DNA of 45,757 nt from Ilumatobacteraceae bacterium (GCA_024643255.1 JAHENF010000013.1:1-45757), one strand, 5' to 3'; shown: positions 1 through 8,224, counted from the first letter of the stretch. Notes: generated by a model not told the origin, from the letters alone. Numbers and translations: made by a program.

Positions 1-291
1 CACTTCGACGGCACCGACAGCGCCGACAACATCGACAGCCCGGCCTTCTCGATCGAGTGCAACACCTGCGTCGCGACCGGCACGACGGCGTGCGCCGAGT
101 GCATCGTGACGCACCTGCTCGCGAACGACGACGGGCCGATCGATCTCGTCACCGTGCCGGTCAGCGCGCCGGTCTCGGCGGCCGATCGGGCTGTGGCGCT
201 GTTCCGGAGTGCGGGGCTGCTCGACGACCCGGTCGAGTTCGTGAGCCTCGCCGAGTTCGAGCAGGGCCTCGTCGCCAGGGCCGGGGCCTGA
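1..291 (+). CDS. Cysteine-motif small protein, 5'-truncated, unknown function
   Basis: The reading frame is open from the first base to a TGA at 289-291, so the gene starts upstream of the window. The visible 96 residues carry a CX2C-X7-CX2C cluster (Cys at visible residues 20, 23, 31 and 34), which suggests a structural zinc site. The remainder is a mostly hydrophilic tail without a family I recognise. An internal ATG/GTG start around 103-106 would cut off the cysteine cluster, so I prefer the open 5' reading. The next gene begins 3 nt after the stop, which suggests co-transcription with the HNH nuclease gene. Function cannot be assigned. Confidence 0.6.
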   Translation, partial: HFDGTDSADNIDSPAFSIECNTCVATGTTACAECIVTHLLANDDGPIDLVTVPVSAPVSAADRAVALFRSAGLLDDPVEFVSLAEFEQGLVARAGA

Positions 292-294
292 TCG

Positions 295-1509
295 ATGGAG
301 ATCGAGGCGGTCGTCGAGCGGGTGGAGCGCATCGCCGCGGTGCGCGCCGATGCGGCTGCTGACTCCGAGTCGATCGAAGGCGGCCTGGTCGCCGTACGAG
401 AGGTGACGGCATGGGTCGACGCGCAGCAGGCCGCGCTGGTGAGAGCGCTGGCCTCGAAGGTGTCGTTCCCGGAGGCGGCGATCGCGAAGACCTCGAAGAC
501 CTCCGTCGGCCAGGCGGCCCGATCCAAGGACCGTGCGGACACCTTGGGGTGCACGCCGAATCTGGCAGATCGCCTGGGCGACGGGGCGATCACTGCCGGT
601 CATGTCGACGCGTTGACGCGATGCTCGAAGCAGTTGGACGACAGGCAGCGTTCGGCATTGTTCGATCGAGTCGACCAGCTGGCCGATGTGGCGGTGTCCG
701 CCACGATCGACGAATTCGCGAAGAGGGTCCGGTTGGAGGCCACCCGGTTGCAGGCCGATGACGGCCTGGCCCGTCTGGAACGCCAGAAGGCCAACACGAG
801 GTTGAACACGTGGGTCGATGCCGAGGGGATGTGGAACCTGCGCGGTCGCTTCGACCCGGTTGCCGGCGTGAAGGTCGCGGCGACATTGGACGGTGCGGTC
901 GAGACGTTGTTCGCGGAGCGGGTGCCCGAGCGCTGCCCAACCGATCCGGTCGAGAAGCAGAAGTTCCTGGCAGCTCATGCGCTGGAGCGACTCCTGGCGG
1001 GCGCCGCGGGCGGCAAGCCCGGACGACCGGAGTATCTCGTCGTGGTCGATGCCGACGCACCGGGACATGTCGGGCCGGTGGCGGAGTGGTCGATCCCGGT
1101 CGACCTCCCCGCGCGGGTGCTCGCCGAACTCGCCGGCGAGGCCGACGTGACCGCGGTGGTGGTCCGCAACGGAGTCGTGCTCCACGCGCCCGGCGAACTG
1201 AATCTCGGCCGGACGACACGGCTGGCCAACCGAGCACAACGTCGAGCGCTGCGCGGCCTGTACAGGACGTGTGGGATCCCGGGCTGCACCGTCGGCTACG
1301 ACCGTTGCGAGTTGCATCACATCATCTGGTGGCGCAACGGCGGGCGAACGGACCTGGAAAATCTGGTGCCGGTGTGTTCGAAACACCACAGCAAGATCCA
1401 CCACGACGGTTGGGTCATCGAACTGGGCCCGAACCGGGAATTGACTCTGCGGACGCCCGATGGAACCATCCACAGCACCGGGCCACCCGGGCGACGAACC
1501 GCCGCCTGA
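295..1509 (+). CDS. DUF222 domain HNH endonuclease (13E12-repeat family type)
   Basis: This 404-residue protein has the arrangement of actinobacterial DUF222/HNH proteins: a long alpha-helical DUF222-type region (about residues 10-300) followed by a C-terminal HNH nuclease fold. The nuclease part shows CGIPGC, then CELHHIIWWRNGG, then NLVPVCSKHHSKIHH, which supply the paired zinc cysteines and the His/Asn/His metal-binding residues. Such proteins are often multicopy in actinobacteria and are presumed DNA nucleases. Whether they act in restriction, mobile-element biology or repair is not settled. The ATG at 295 follows the preceding stop by 3 nt. Nothing nearby (no integrase, no repeats) shows it belongs to a mobile element here. 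Confidence 0.85.
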   Translation: MEIEAVVERVERIAAVRADAAADSESIEGGLVAVREVTAWVDAQQAALVRALASKVSFPEAAIAKTSKTSVGQAARSKDRADTLGCTPNLADRLGDGAITAGHVDALTRCSKQLDDRQRSALFDRVDQLADVAVSATIDEFAKRVRLEATRLQADDGLARLERQKANTRLNTWVDAEGMWNLRGRFDPVAGVKVAATLDGAVETLFAERVPERCPTDPVEKQKFLAAHALERLLAGAAGGKPGRPEYLVVVDADAPGHVGPVAEWSIPVDLPARVLAELAGEADVTAVVVRNGVVLHAPGELNLGRTTRLANRAQRRALRGLYRTCGIPGCTVGYDRCELHHIIWWRNGGRTDLENLVPVCSKHHSKIHHDGWVIELGPNRELTLRTPDGTIHSTGPPGRRTAA

Positions 1510-1592
1510 CCGCACCGGCCAGGCTCCCAGGGGATCGTGAGCATCGGCAACATCCGCCGCCGAGCGTCGGCGCACGTGCCGACACGCCGACA

Positions 1593-1598
1593 TACCCT
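1593..1598 (+). promoter_or_regulatory. TACCCT -10-like box before queG, leaderless type
   Basis: TACCCT lies exactly 7 nt before the GTG at 1606. The same TANNNT-N6-9-start arrangement recurs at many other operon heads in this window, so this box both predicts a leaderless transcript and selects 1606 over the upstream in-frame GTG at 1537. Confidence 0.55.
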
Positions 1599-1605
1599 GT
1601 GCGCC

Positions 1606-2679
1606 GTGCGCCGCCCTGTTTCGCTCCCGTCGATCGACGAGATCCGCGGGCGGTTGGCCGAGCAGGGGATCACCCATGTCGGCGTTGCGTCGGCCGACGT
1701 CCTTGCGGACACCCGTGCCGAGCTGTTCCGGCGTCGTGGCGAGGGACTCCACGGCGACATGGGGTTCACGTACCGCGACCCCGAACGGTCGACCGATCCG
1801 CGGCGCGCCGTCGTCGGGGCCCGTTCGGTCATCGTGGCGGCCAAGCCGTATCTGACCGACAGCGATCCGCCCGAGCCGCAGGACGGGTCCGGTCCGCACG
1901 CGCGCGTCGGACGCTACGCGTGGGTCGACCACTATGCACCGCTGCGGGCAGCGCTGCGTGACGTCTCACGACAGATCCGCCGAGCGGATCACCGAGCGGT
2001 CGCGTTCGCCGACGACAACTCGATCGTCGACCGTGCCGTCGCCCATCGGGCTGGGCTCGGCTGGTACGGCAAGAACGCCAACCTGCTGCTGCCGGGCGCG
2101 GGCAGCTGGTTCGTGCTCGGCTCGATCATCACGACTGCCCCGTACGACCCGACACCGGGGCCCGCTGCCGACGGGTGCGGCTCGTGCGTGCGTTGCATCG
2201 ATGAGTGCCCGACCGGCGCGATCATCGCTCCCGGCGTGATCGACGCCAACCGCTGCCTGAGCTGGGTGCTGCAGAAGCCCGGCTCGATCCCGTTCGAGTA
2301 CCGCACCGCAATCGGCGACCGGATCTACGGCTGCGACGACTGCCAGGATGCCTGCCCGATCTCGGTCCGTCTCGGCAGGCGAAACTCGATCGAACTCGAC
2401 CCCGGTTCCGACGCGTGGGTCGACGCGATCGAATTGCTCGACGCCGACGACGACTGGATCGACAACCGCTACGGCCACTGGTACATCGCCGACCGCGACT
2501 TCCGCTGGGTGCGGCGCAACGCACTCGTGGTCATCGGCAACATCGGTGACCCCGTCGATGCACGCGTGCGGCGGGTCGTCGACCACTACCGTGCCCACAT
2601 CGATCCGATCCTCGCCGAACACGCAACCTGGGCTGCCACACGGCTGACCGAGCGCGCCGCAGGGGCGACGGTCTCGTGA
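1606..2679 (+). CDS. queG: Epoxyqueuosine reductase QueG
   Basis: QueG performs the last step of queuosine biosynthesis, reducing epoxyqueuosine to queuosine in tRNA with cobalamin and two 4Fe-4S clusters. From the GTG at 1606 it has 357 residues, close to the family norm. The ferredoxin-like part begins at C191 in CGSCVRCIDECPTGAI, and a second cluster motif is CDDCQDACP. The N-terminal part has family motifs such as AVAHRAGLGWYGKN. The frame can be extended to a GTG at 1537, but the added residues are Arg-rich and unlike the family, and a TACCCT box sits 7 nt before 1606. Its stop overlaps the next start by 4 nt (GTGA). No other queuosine gene is in the window. Confidence 0.93.
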   Translation: MRRPVSLPSIDEIRGRLAEQGITHVGVASADVLADTRAELFRRRGEGLHGDMGFTYRDPERSTDPRRAVVGARSVIVAAKPYLTDSDPPEPQDGSGPHARVGRYAWVDHYAPLRAALRDVSRQIRRADHRAVAFADDNSIVDRAVAHRAGLGWYGKNANLLLPGAGSWFVLGSIITTAPYDPTPGPAADGCGSCVRCIDECPTGAIIAPGVIDANRCLSWVLQKPGSIPFEYRTAIGDRIYGCDDCQDACPISVRLGRRNSIELDPGSDAWVDAIELLDADDDWIDNRYGHWYIADRDFRWVRRNALVVIGNIGDPVDARVRRVVDHYRAHIDPILAEHATWAATRLTERAAGATVS

Positions 2680-3797
2680 AGCACCTGTTGGTCACCAACG
2701 ACTTTCCCCCCAAGATCGGTGGGATCCAGTCGCTGCTGTGGGAGTGGTGGCGTCGGCTGCCACCCGACTCGTTCGCCGTGCTGACGAGCCCCTACGACGG
2801 CACGGCCGAATTCGACGCCGGCGAGCCCTACCGCATCGAACGCACACGCGAACCGTTCCTGTTGCCGCATCCGTGGATGGTTCGTCAGGTCAACGCGCTG
2901 GCGAAGGACTTCGGCGCCGACTTCGTGGTCATCGACCCAGCGGTGCCACTGGGCCTGATCGGCCCCTCGCTCGACCTGCCCTATGACCTGGTCCTGCATG
3001 GAGCAGAGGTCACGGTGCCAGGCCGGCTCCCGGGAGCGAAGCAGACGTTGGCGTACACGCTGCGCCGAGCCCGCAAGATCATTGCAGCGGGCGGCTACCC
3101 GGCAGCCGAAGGCGAACAGGCCGCCGGTCGAGAACTCCCGATCACCGTGGTCCCATGCGGCGTCGATCCCGAGAAGTTTCACCCGCTCACACCCGACGAG
3201 CGAGCGTCCGCACGCGAGCACTTCGGCATTCCGCTGGACGCGGAAGTGATCGTCGGGGTCTCGAGGCTCGTGCCGCGCAAGGGCTTCGACACCGCCATCC
3301 GCGCGGCCGCCCGCCTCCGGCTGACACGACCCGATCTGCTGCTGGTGATCGCCGGCGCCGGACGCGATCGCGACCGCCTCGAGAAGCTCGCGACCGAACT
3401 CGACGCGCCGGTGCGCTTCCTCGGGCGGATCCCGAATGCCGACCTGCCACCGCTGTACGGATGCGCCGACATCTTCACGATGCTCTGCCGGAACCGATGG
3501 GGTGGGCTCGAACAAGAGGGCTTCGGCATCGTGTTCGTCGAGGCGGCATCGTGCGGTGTTCCGCAGGTCGCCGGTGACTCCGGGGGAGCGGCCGAGGCCG
3601 TCGCCGACGGTGAGACCGGCATCGTGATCTCCGACCCCGAGGACGTGCAATCGGTCGCCGACGCGTTCGCCCGACTTCTCGACGACGACGAACTACGCAA
3701 ACGCATGGGTGAGCGTTCGCGTGAGCGCGCCCTCGACGAGTTCGCCTACGACGTGCTCGCCCGGCGCCTGGGCGAGACGCTCGGCGTGTACGACTGA
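2676..3797 (+). CDS. pimB: GT4 glycosyltransferase, PimB-like mannosyltransferase
   Basis: This 373-residue retaining GT-B glycosyltransferase closely resembles PimB' of mycobacteria and corynebacteria, which adds the second mannose to phosphatidyl-myo-inositol mannoside at the cytoplasmic membrane. Visible marks are the N-terminal NDFPPKIGGIQ loop, VPCGVDPEKF, VGVSRLVPRKGFD at the start of the donor domain, and the EX7E motif (E281 and E289 in EGFGIVFVE). It overlaps queG by 4 nt. In Mycobacterium a pimB gene also lies close to an SRPBCC protein gene, as it does here. The acceptor is inferred from similarity; another lipid or sugar acceptor is possible. Confidence 0.8.
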   Translation: MKHLLVTNDFPPKIGGIQSLLWEWWRRLPPDSFAVLTSPYDGTAEFDAGEPYRIERTREPFLLPHPWMVRQVNALAKDFGADFVVIDPAVPLGLIGPSLDLPYDLVLHGAEVTVPGRLPGAKQTLAYTLRRARKIIAAGGYPAAEGEQAAGRELPITVVPCGVDPEKFHPLTPDERASAREHFGIPLDAEVIVGVSRLVPRKGFDTAIRAAARLRLTRPDLLLVIAGAGRDRDRLEKLATELDAPVRFLGRIPNADLPPLYGCADIFTMLCRNRWGGLEQEGFGIVFVEAASCGVPQVAGDSGGAAEAVADGETGIVISDPEDVQSVADAFARLLDDDELRKRMGERSRERALDEFAYDVLARRLGETLGVYD

Positions 3798-3806
3798 GCC
3801 CGCTGG

Positions 3807-3812
3807 CAGACT
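3807..3812 (+). promoter_or_regulatory. Weak CAGACT -10-like box, leaderless type
   Basis: CAGACT lies 7 nt before the GTG at 3820. It keeps the A and final T of the window-wide NANNNT pattern but lacks the first T. It is used mainly to support the start choice. Confidence 0.3.
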
Positions 3813-3819
3813 GAGCATC

Positions 3820-4335
3820 GTGAACGACGTGCAACCCGACTCCCGTCGCGAGGGCGACATCATCGTGTTCGCGAACGTCGTCGGCACGTTCGCCTTCGTG
3901 GTCACCGCGGTCACCGCCGCGGTCGTGTTCTCGACCCCAAGCCAGTGGGTGGGAGCGATCACAGCGATGGCGCTGTTCGCCGTTGGCGTGTTCGCGTTCA
4001 TCTGGTCGTTCTTCAACGCGGTGCAACGCAGCCGTGAAGAACAGATCTCCGTCACGCAGGTGTATCTGCTGCTCGGGCCGCCGACGCCTGCACGGGTCCG
4101 TCGGATCATGTTGTCGATGCTGGTCGTCCAGAGCGTCGTCGGTCTGGTGACCGCCGTGGCCCGATCGGAGGCCGAAGACGGGTCGCCGGGGACGTCATTG
4201 GCCGTCGGTGTGCTGGTCCCGATGTTCGGCATCGGACTCAACGGATTGTGGTGTGCGTTCCACGGCGTGTTCCCTCCGCGCTCGGATGGCGTCACATCGG
4301 ACGCCGCCATCGGCAAGAATGGCGATCATGGCTGA
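3820..4335 (+). CDS. Small integral membrane protein, unknown function
   Basis: Translation from the GTG at 3820 gives 171 residues. The open frame continues upstream into pimB, but that part is compositionally a shadow and 3820 lies just after the pimB stop. Four hydrophobic segments are visible, at about residues 16-36, 44-64, 93-112 and 129-148, with short charged loops (RSREEQ, SEAEDG). The middle loop has LLLGPPTPARVRRI, a candidate amphipathic linker. The gene sits between pimB and the SRPBCC gene and overlaps the latter, so it is probably part of the same unit. I do not recognise the family. Confidence 0.65.
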   Translation: MNDVQPDSRREGDIIVFANVVGTFAFVVTAVTAAVVFSTPSQWVGAITAMALFAVGVFAFIWSFFNAVQRSREEQISVTQVYLLLGPPTPARVRRIMLSMLVVQSVVGLVTAVARSEAEDGSPGTSLAVGVLVPMFGIGLNGLWCAFHGVFPPRSDGVTSDAAIGKNGDHG

Positions 4336-4762
4336 GACCGCGACCGAGATCATCACCATCGATGCCCCCCACGACCGCGTCTGGCAGATCGCCATCGATC
4401 TCGAGAGCTACCCGGTGTGGGCTCACGACATCAAGGATGTGAACATCCGCGAGACCGATGAACTGGGGCGGCCCCTGGAAGTCGAGTTCCGGGCGTCGGC
4501 GCTCGGGCGCAGCACCCACTACACGCTCAAGTACGACTACACGAACGCCCCTGCCGAGATGGGTTGGACGATGCTCAGCGGCGACATCCAGCGCTCGATC
4601 GACGGCGTGTGGCGATTCGATCCGGACGGCGACGATCGCACCACGGTGCGGTACGACCTCCAGATCGATCTCGCCGTCCCGCTCCCGGGCTTCGTGAAGC
4701 GTCGCGCCGAGGTGCGCATCCTCAACACGGTTCGCGAACTGAAAGTTCGCGCCGAGGCGTGA
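4328..4762 (+). CDS. SRPBCC (START-like) family protein, polyketide cyclase/dehydrase type
   Basis: The 144-residue product begins MAETATEIITIDAPHDRVWQ and has the SRPBCC ligand-binding fold pattern: a first strand with IDAP, a helix with LESYPVWAHDIK, and a long C-terminal helix. Length and motifs match the mycobacterial TB16.3 type. These proteins bind hydrophobic ligands; the ligand is unknown. There is a second in-frame ATG at 4319. I chose 4328 because AAGAAT lies 7 nt upstream and because the length fits the family better. It overlaps the preceding membrane protein gene by 8 nt, and its stop overlaps the glucokinase GTG. SRPBCC next to glucokinase is an arrangement I also recall from Streptomyces. 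Confidence 0.8.
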   Translation: MAETATEIITIDAPHDRVWQIAIDLESYPVWAHDIKDVNIRETDELGRPLEVEFRASALGRSTHYTLKYDYTNAPAEMGWTMLSGDIQRSIDGVWRFDPDGDDRTTVRYDLQIDLAVPLPGFVKRRAEVRILNTVRELKVRAEA

Positions 4763-5712
4763 CCGACCTCGCCGGTCCGAGCCGGCGAGTCGGCATCGAC
4801 GTCGGCGGGACGAAGGCCCAAGGCGTCGCGCTCGACCCGGCGGGCAACGTCGTCGCGACCGCTCATCGCCCCACGCCGCGCGGTGACGGCAGCCTGGAGC
4901 TGCTGATCGAAGCCCTCGCCGACCTCGCCGACGAATTGGGGTGCGGCGACAGCATCGGCGTCGGTGTTCCCGGTCTCGTCACCCGCTCCGGGGTGCTCCG
5001 AGCCGCCCCGAACCTGGACGGCGTCGCCGACTTCGACGTGGCAGGGCTGCTGTCGCAGCGCCGCGGTGGAGTGGTGTTCGTCGACAACGACGCCACCTGT
5101 GCGACGGTTGCCGAGTGGCAGCTCGGCGCCGCATCGGGCACGGACAACATGATTCTGGTGACGCTCGGCACGGGGATCGGTGGCGGGCTCGTCGCCAACG
5201 GCGCGCTGCAGCGGGGGATGAACGGTTTCGCCGGCGAGTTCGGCCACATGGTCGTCGACCCCGATGGCCCACGGTGTCCGTGCGGTCGGCGCGGTTGCTG
5301 GGAGCGCTACGCGTCAGGTTCGGGGTTGGCGATGCTCGCACGCGAGGCGGCGACCGGCCGCCGCCTCCAACACGTGGTCCGCCACGCCGGCGGTGATCCG
5401 CAGGCGGTGCGCGGCGAACACGTGCAGGCAGCGGCGCGCGACGGTGACCCCGAGGCGATCGCGGTGATCGATGAGTTCGCCCGGTGGGTGGCGCTCGGAC
5501 TGTCGAACCTCACGAATGCATTCGATCCTGAGATGTTCGTGCTCGGAGGCGGTTTGGCCTCGGGCGCCGACCTGTACCTCGAGCCGATCGTGCGCTGGTA
5601 CGGCGAACTGCTGTACCAGCCGCATCTGCGGCCGATGCCGCGCGTCGAGTTCGCCGCCTGGGGTCCGCTGGCCGGAGCCGTCGGCGCGGCGCTGCTGGCG
5701 TCGTTGCGCTGA
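4759..5712 (+). CDS. glkA: ROK family glucokinase
   Basis: This 317-residue ROK kinase phosphorylates glucose at C6 using ATP or polyphosphate. It has the complete set of motifs: the phosphate loop VGIDVGGTKAQG, the catalytic VDNDAT region, LGTGIGGG, the sugar-binding GEFGH, and the zinc site CPCGRRGCWE (C173, C175, C180). The GTG overlaps the preceding TGA in the form GTGA. The gene ends just 8 nt from the convergent pyrophosphatase stop, leaving no room for a conventional terminator. It is a useful intact comparator for the degenerate ROK protein at 20501. Confidence 0.93.
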   Translation: MTDLAGPSRRVGIDVGGTKAQGVALDPAGNVVATAHRPTPRGDGSLELLIEALADLADELGCGDSIGVGVPGLVTRSGVLRAAPNLDGVADFDVAGLLSQRRGGVVFVDNDATCATVAEWQLGAASGTDNMILVTLGTGIGGGLVANGALQRGMNGFAGEFGHMVVDPDGPRCPCGRRGCWERYASGSGLAMLAREAATGRRLQHVVRHAGGDPQAVRGEHVQAAARDGDPEAIAVIDEFARWVALGLSNLTNAFDPEMFVLGGGLASGADLYLEPIVRWYGELLYQPHLRPMPRVEFAAWGPLAGAVGAALLASLR

Positions 5713-5720
5713 ACGCCGAC

Positions 5721-6224
5721 TCAGTGCGGGACGTAGTTGGCGCGTGACGTCTCGATTTCGGCCCAGGCCTCGGCCTTGCCGCCCATTCCCGCCGACGACG
5801 AGTGCTTGTCGGGCTCGAGGGCCTTGTACACGTTGAAGAAGTGCTGGATCTCCTCCACGAGTTGCGGCGTCAGGTCGGAGATGTCGTTCACGTGCGCGAA
5901 TCGAGGCTCCTTCGGGGGAACACAGATCAGCTTGGCGTCCTCGCCTGCCTCGTCGCGCATGTAGAGCACGCCGACCGGCCGGCACTCGACGATGACGCCG
6001 GGATACACCGGGTCCTCGAGCAGGACGAGCGCATCGAGAGGATCGCCGTCGCCTGCGAGCGTGTCGGGAACGAAGCCGTAGTCGGCCGGGTACGTGGTGG
6101 CGGTGAAGAGTCGTCGGTCGAGGTAGACCTTGCCGTCTTCGTGGTCGATCTCGTACTTGTTGCGGCTCCCACGCGGAATCTCGATGACGACGTGGATGCA
6201 GTCTGGGGACGGTGTCTTCGGCAT
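5721..6224 (-). CDS. ppa: Inorganic pyrophosphatase (family I)
   Basis: This 167-residue soluble enzyme hydrolyses pyrophosphate to two phosphates and so drives biosynthetic reactions. Family I marks are IEIPRGSRNKYEID, the substrate and metal loop DYGFVPDTLAGDGDPLDALV (Asp-rich), and KEPRFAHVNDI. Length is typical of bacterial family I. The open frame runs far upstream into the opposite-strand aminotransferase gene, but the family N-terminus is at the ATG at 6224, which also has a GATGCT box 7 nt upstream. It is divergent from the aminotransferase gene with only 42 nt between starts. Confidence 0.95.
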   Translation of the reverse strand: MPKTPSPDCIHVVIEIPRGSRNKYEIDHEDGKVYLDRRLFTATTYPADYGFVPDTLAGDGDPLDALVLLEDPVYPGVIVECRPVGVLYMRDEAGEDAKLICVPPKEPRFAHVNDISDLTPQLVEEIQHFFNVYKALEPDKHSSSAGMGGKAEAWAEIETSRANYVPH

Positions 6225-6231
6225 TGCTCCC

Positions 6232-6237
6232 AGCATC
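6232..6237 (-). promoter_or_regulatory. GATGCT -10-like box for ppa, leaderless type
   Basis: Read on the minus strand, GATGCT lies 7 nt before the ppa ATG at 6224. It is 16 nt from the opposing TACCCT box at 6254-6259, so the two promoters must overlap. Confidence 0.4.
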
Positions 6238-6253
6238 GCACGCGATGGCCAGA

Positions 6254-6259
6254 TACCCT
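6254..6259 (+). promoter_or_regulatory. TACCCT -10-like box for the aminotransferase gene, leaderless type
   Basis: TACCCT lies exactly 7 nt before the ATG at 6267. This is one of the clearest examples of the leaderless pattern in the window. Confidence 0.6.
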
Positions 6260-6266
6260 CACCGTA

Positions 6267-7472
6267 ATGGAGTTCCGGCGCATCGAGAATCTGCCCCCAT
6301 ACGTCTTTTCGATCATCAACGGCTTGAAGATCGAAGCACGGCGTGCAGGTGCCGATGTGGTCGACCTCGGGTTCGGCAACCCGGACATCCCGTCGCCACA
6401 GATCGCTGTCGACAAGCTCGCCGAGGCGGCCCGCAATCCGAAGAACCACCGGTATTCGCTGAGCCGTGGTCTGCCGAAGCTGCGCGAGGCGATCGCCGGC
6501 TACTACAAGAACAAGTGGGACGTCGATCTCGACACCGAGCTCGAGATCACCAACACCATCGGATCGAAGGAAGGGTTCAGCCACTTGATGTGGGTGCTGC
6601 TCGACCGCGGTGACGCGGCGATCGTGCCGAGCCCGAGCTATCCGATCCACATCTACGGCCCGCTCTTCGCCGGCGCCGATCTGCGTCAGGTGCCGATGCG
6701 GTTCCTCGCCGACCCGTCTCAGCGCGAGCACTTCGCCGACGACTTCATGGACAGCCTCCAGACCGCATGGGACGTCGGTTGGCCCAAGCCGCGTGTCCTG
6801 GTGATCTCGTTCCCGCACAATCCCACCGGGGCCACGGTCGACCTCGCCTTCATGCAGCGTGTCGTCGACTTCTGTCGCGAACACGAGATGATCGTCGTGC
6901 ACGATTTCGCCTACGCGGACGTCGGCTTCGACGGGTATCAGCCGCCGAGCATCCTGCAGGCCGAAGGGGCCAAGGAGTGCGCGGTCGAGCTGTACTCGAT
7001 GACCAAGAGCTTCTCGATGGCCGGTTGGCGCAGCGCCTTCCTCGTCGGCAATGCCGAGGTCGTCCAAGCGCTCGTGAAGCTCAAGAGCTATCTCGACTAC
7101 GGCATGTTCCAGCCGGTGCAGATCGCCGCGACGGTGACGCTCAACGAGGTGCCCGACTTCCCGAACGAGGTGCGAGCCATCTACGAGTCGCGCTGCGACG
7201 CGCTGATCGAAGGTCTCGGCCGAATCGGGTGGGACATCCCCAAGCCGGGCGGCTCGATGTTCGTGTGGGCGCCGATTCCCGAGCCCTACGCCGAGATGGA
7301 TTCGGTCGAGTTCTGCTCGCTGATCGTGCGTGACGCCGATGTCGCTCTGTCGCCCGGAGTCGGCTTCGGGCCCGGTGGCGAGGGGTTCGTGCGGTTCGCC
7401 TTGATCGAGAACGAGAAGCGGATCCAGCAGGCGATCCGCAATCTCAAGCGCGGCCTTCCCAAGCTCGGCTGA
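6267..7472 (+). CDS. alaC: Class I PLP aminotransferase, AlaC-like
   Basis: This 401-residue fold-type I aminotransferase has VVDLGFGNPDIPSP near the N-terminus, PSPSYPIH, the FPHNPTGA substrate and PLP motif, HDFAYADVGFDG, and the Schiff-base lysine K247 in SMTKSFSMAGWR. The sequence is closest in style to E. coli AlaC (glutamate-pyruvate aminotransferase). A broad alanine or aromatic specificity cannot be excluded, since the family is close to DapL and other class I enzymes. The open frame extends upstream across ppa, but the ATG at 6267 has the family-typical EFRRIENLPPYVF start and a TACCCT box 7 nt upstream. Confidence 0.8.
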   Translation: MEFRRIENLPPYVFSIINGLKIEARRAGADVVDLGFGNPDIPSPQIAVDKLAEAARNPKNHRYSLSRGLPKLREAIAGYYKNKWDVDLDTELEITNTIGSKEGFSHLMWVLLDRGDAAIVPSPSYPIHIYGPLFAGADLRQVPMRFLADPSQREHFADDFMDSLQTAWDVGWPKPRVLVISFPHNPTGATVDLAFMQRVVDFCREHEMIVVHDFAYADVGFDGYQPPSILQAEGAKECAVELYSMTKSFSMAGWRSAFLVGNAEVVQALVKLKSYLDYGMFQPVQIAATVTLNEVPDFPNEVRAIYESRCDALIEGLGRIGWDIPKPGGSMFVWAPIPEPYAEMDSVEFCSLIVRDADVALSPGVGFGPGGEGFVRFALIENEKRIQQAIRNLKRGLPKLG

Positions 7473-7543
7473 ACCCGGCAGCAGGGGTCAGGCCCGTGCA
7501 GGTGACCGTCTGCTGATGTAACACGATGGTCACGGGGTGGTCA

Positions 7544-7557
7544 CCGACACGTGTCGG
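7544..7557. promoter_or_regulatory. Perfect 14-bp palindrome, candidate operator
   Basis: CCGACACGTGTCGG is fully self-complementary and ends 9 nt before the TACCGT -10-like box of the ACT-domain gene, which puts it in the -35/spacer region. Two direct GGTCAC hexamers 11 bp apart (7528-7533 and 7539-7544) abut it. This is a likely binding site for a dimeric regulator, of unknown identity. Confidence 0.5.
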
Positions 7558-7566
7558 ATGCTCCGG

Positions 7567-7572
7567 TACCGT
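7567..7572 (+). promoter_or_regulatory. TACCGT -10-like box, leaderless type
   Basis: TACCGT lies 8 nt before the GTG at 7581. It supports that start over the GTG at 7551, which falls inside the palindrome. Confidence 0.5.
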
Positions 7573-7580
7573 CCCGCGCC

Positions 7581-8201
7581 GTGATCACCATTGTCGTCAG
7601 GGTCTGGATGCCCGACCGCCCCGGCGCGCTCGGCCAGGTGGCCAGTCGCATCGGCGCAGTTCGTGGTGACGTGCTGGCGATCGAGATCCTCGAACAGGGT
7701 GGCGGTCGAGCGATCGACGAACTGACCGTGTTGCTGCCCGACGACGACCTGCTGTCGTTGTTGACCGCCGAGGTCGACGCTGTCGATGGTGTCTCGGTGG
7801 AGAGCATCCGCATCGTCGATCCCGACCGGACCGATGCGAGCCTCTCGGCGCTCGCGTTGGGTGCGGCGATTGCCGAGTGCGCGGCTCCCGAGCGTCTCGA
7901 CGTGATGCTCGCAGGGATCCAGCGATTCTCGGAGACCGATTGGGTGGTCGTACTCCGCTCGGGTGAGCTCGAGGCGCAACTCGGTGAGGCGCCGGACCTT
8001 CGCTGGCTCGGCGCGTTCCTCGCCGGCAGCGAACATCTCGACGGCCTCGACGACTCGGCGCCGAGCGACCTGTTGTGGGCAAACATGACCACGTCGGGTC
8101 GCACCGTCGCCGCTGGCCGGTCGGGGAATCCGATCCACGAACGCGAGCGCATCCGATTCTCGCTGCTCGTGCGTCTCGCCGACGCGCTGATCCGCCCCTG
8201 A
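7581..8201 (+). CDS. ACT-domain protein
   Basis: The 206-residue product begins VITIVVRVWMPDRPGALGQVASRIG, the first strand and helix of an ACT amino-acid-binding domain. The glycine and following LGQVA are in the ligand-binding position, and a second strand follows (DVLAIEILEQGGG). The rest (about residues 85-206) is not a domain I recognise. It contains LDVMLAGIQRFSETDWVVVL and a conserved-looking DLRWLGAFLAGS. Stand-alone ACT proteins usually sense amino acids. No biosynthetic partner is adjacent. Its promoter carries a perfect palindrome, so it may itself be regulated. Confidence 0.7.
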   Translation: MITIVVRVWMPDRPGALGQVASRIGAVRGDVLAIEILEQGGGRAIDELTVLLPDDDLLSLLTAEVDAVDGVSVESIRIVDPDRTDASLSALALGAAIAECAAPERLDVMLAGIQRFSETDWVVVLRSGELEAQLGEAPDLRWLGAFLAGSEHLDGLDDSAPSDLLWANMTTSGRTVAAGRSGNPIHERERIRFSLLVRLADALIRP

Positions 8202-8224
8202 CACTTCGGGGACGCTCCAAGCCA

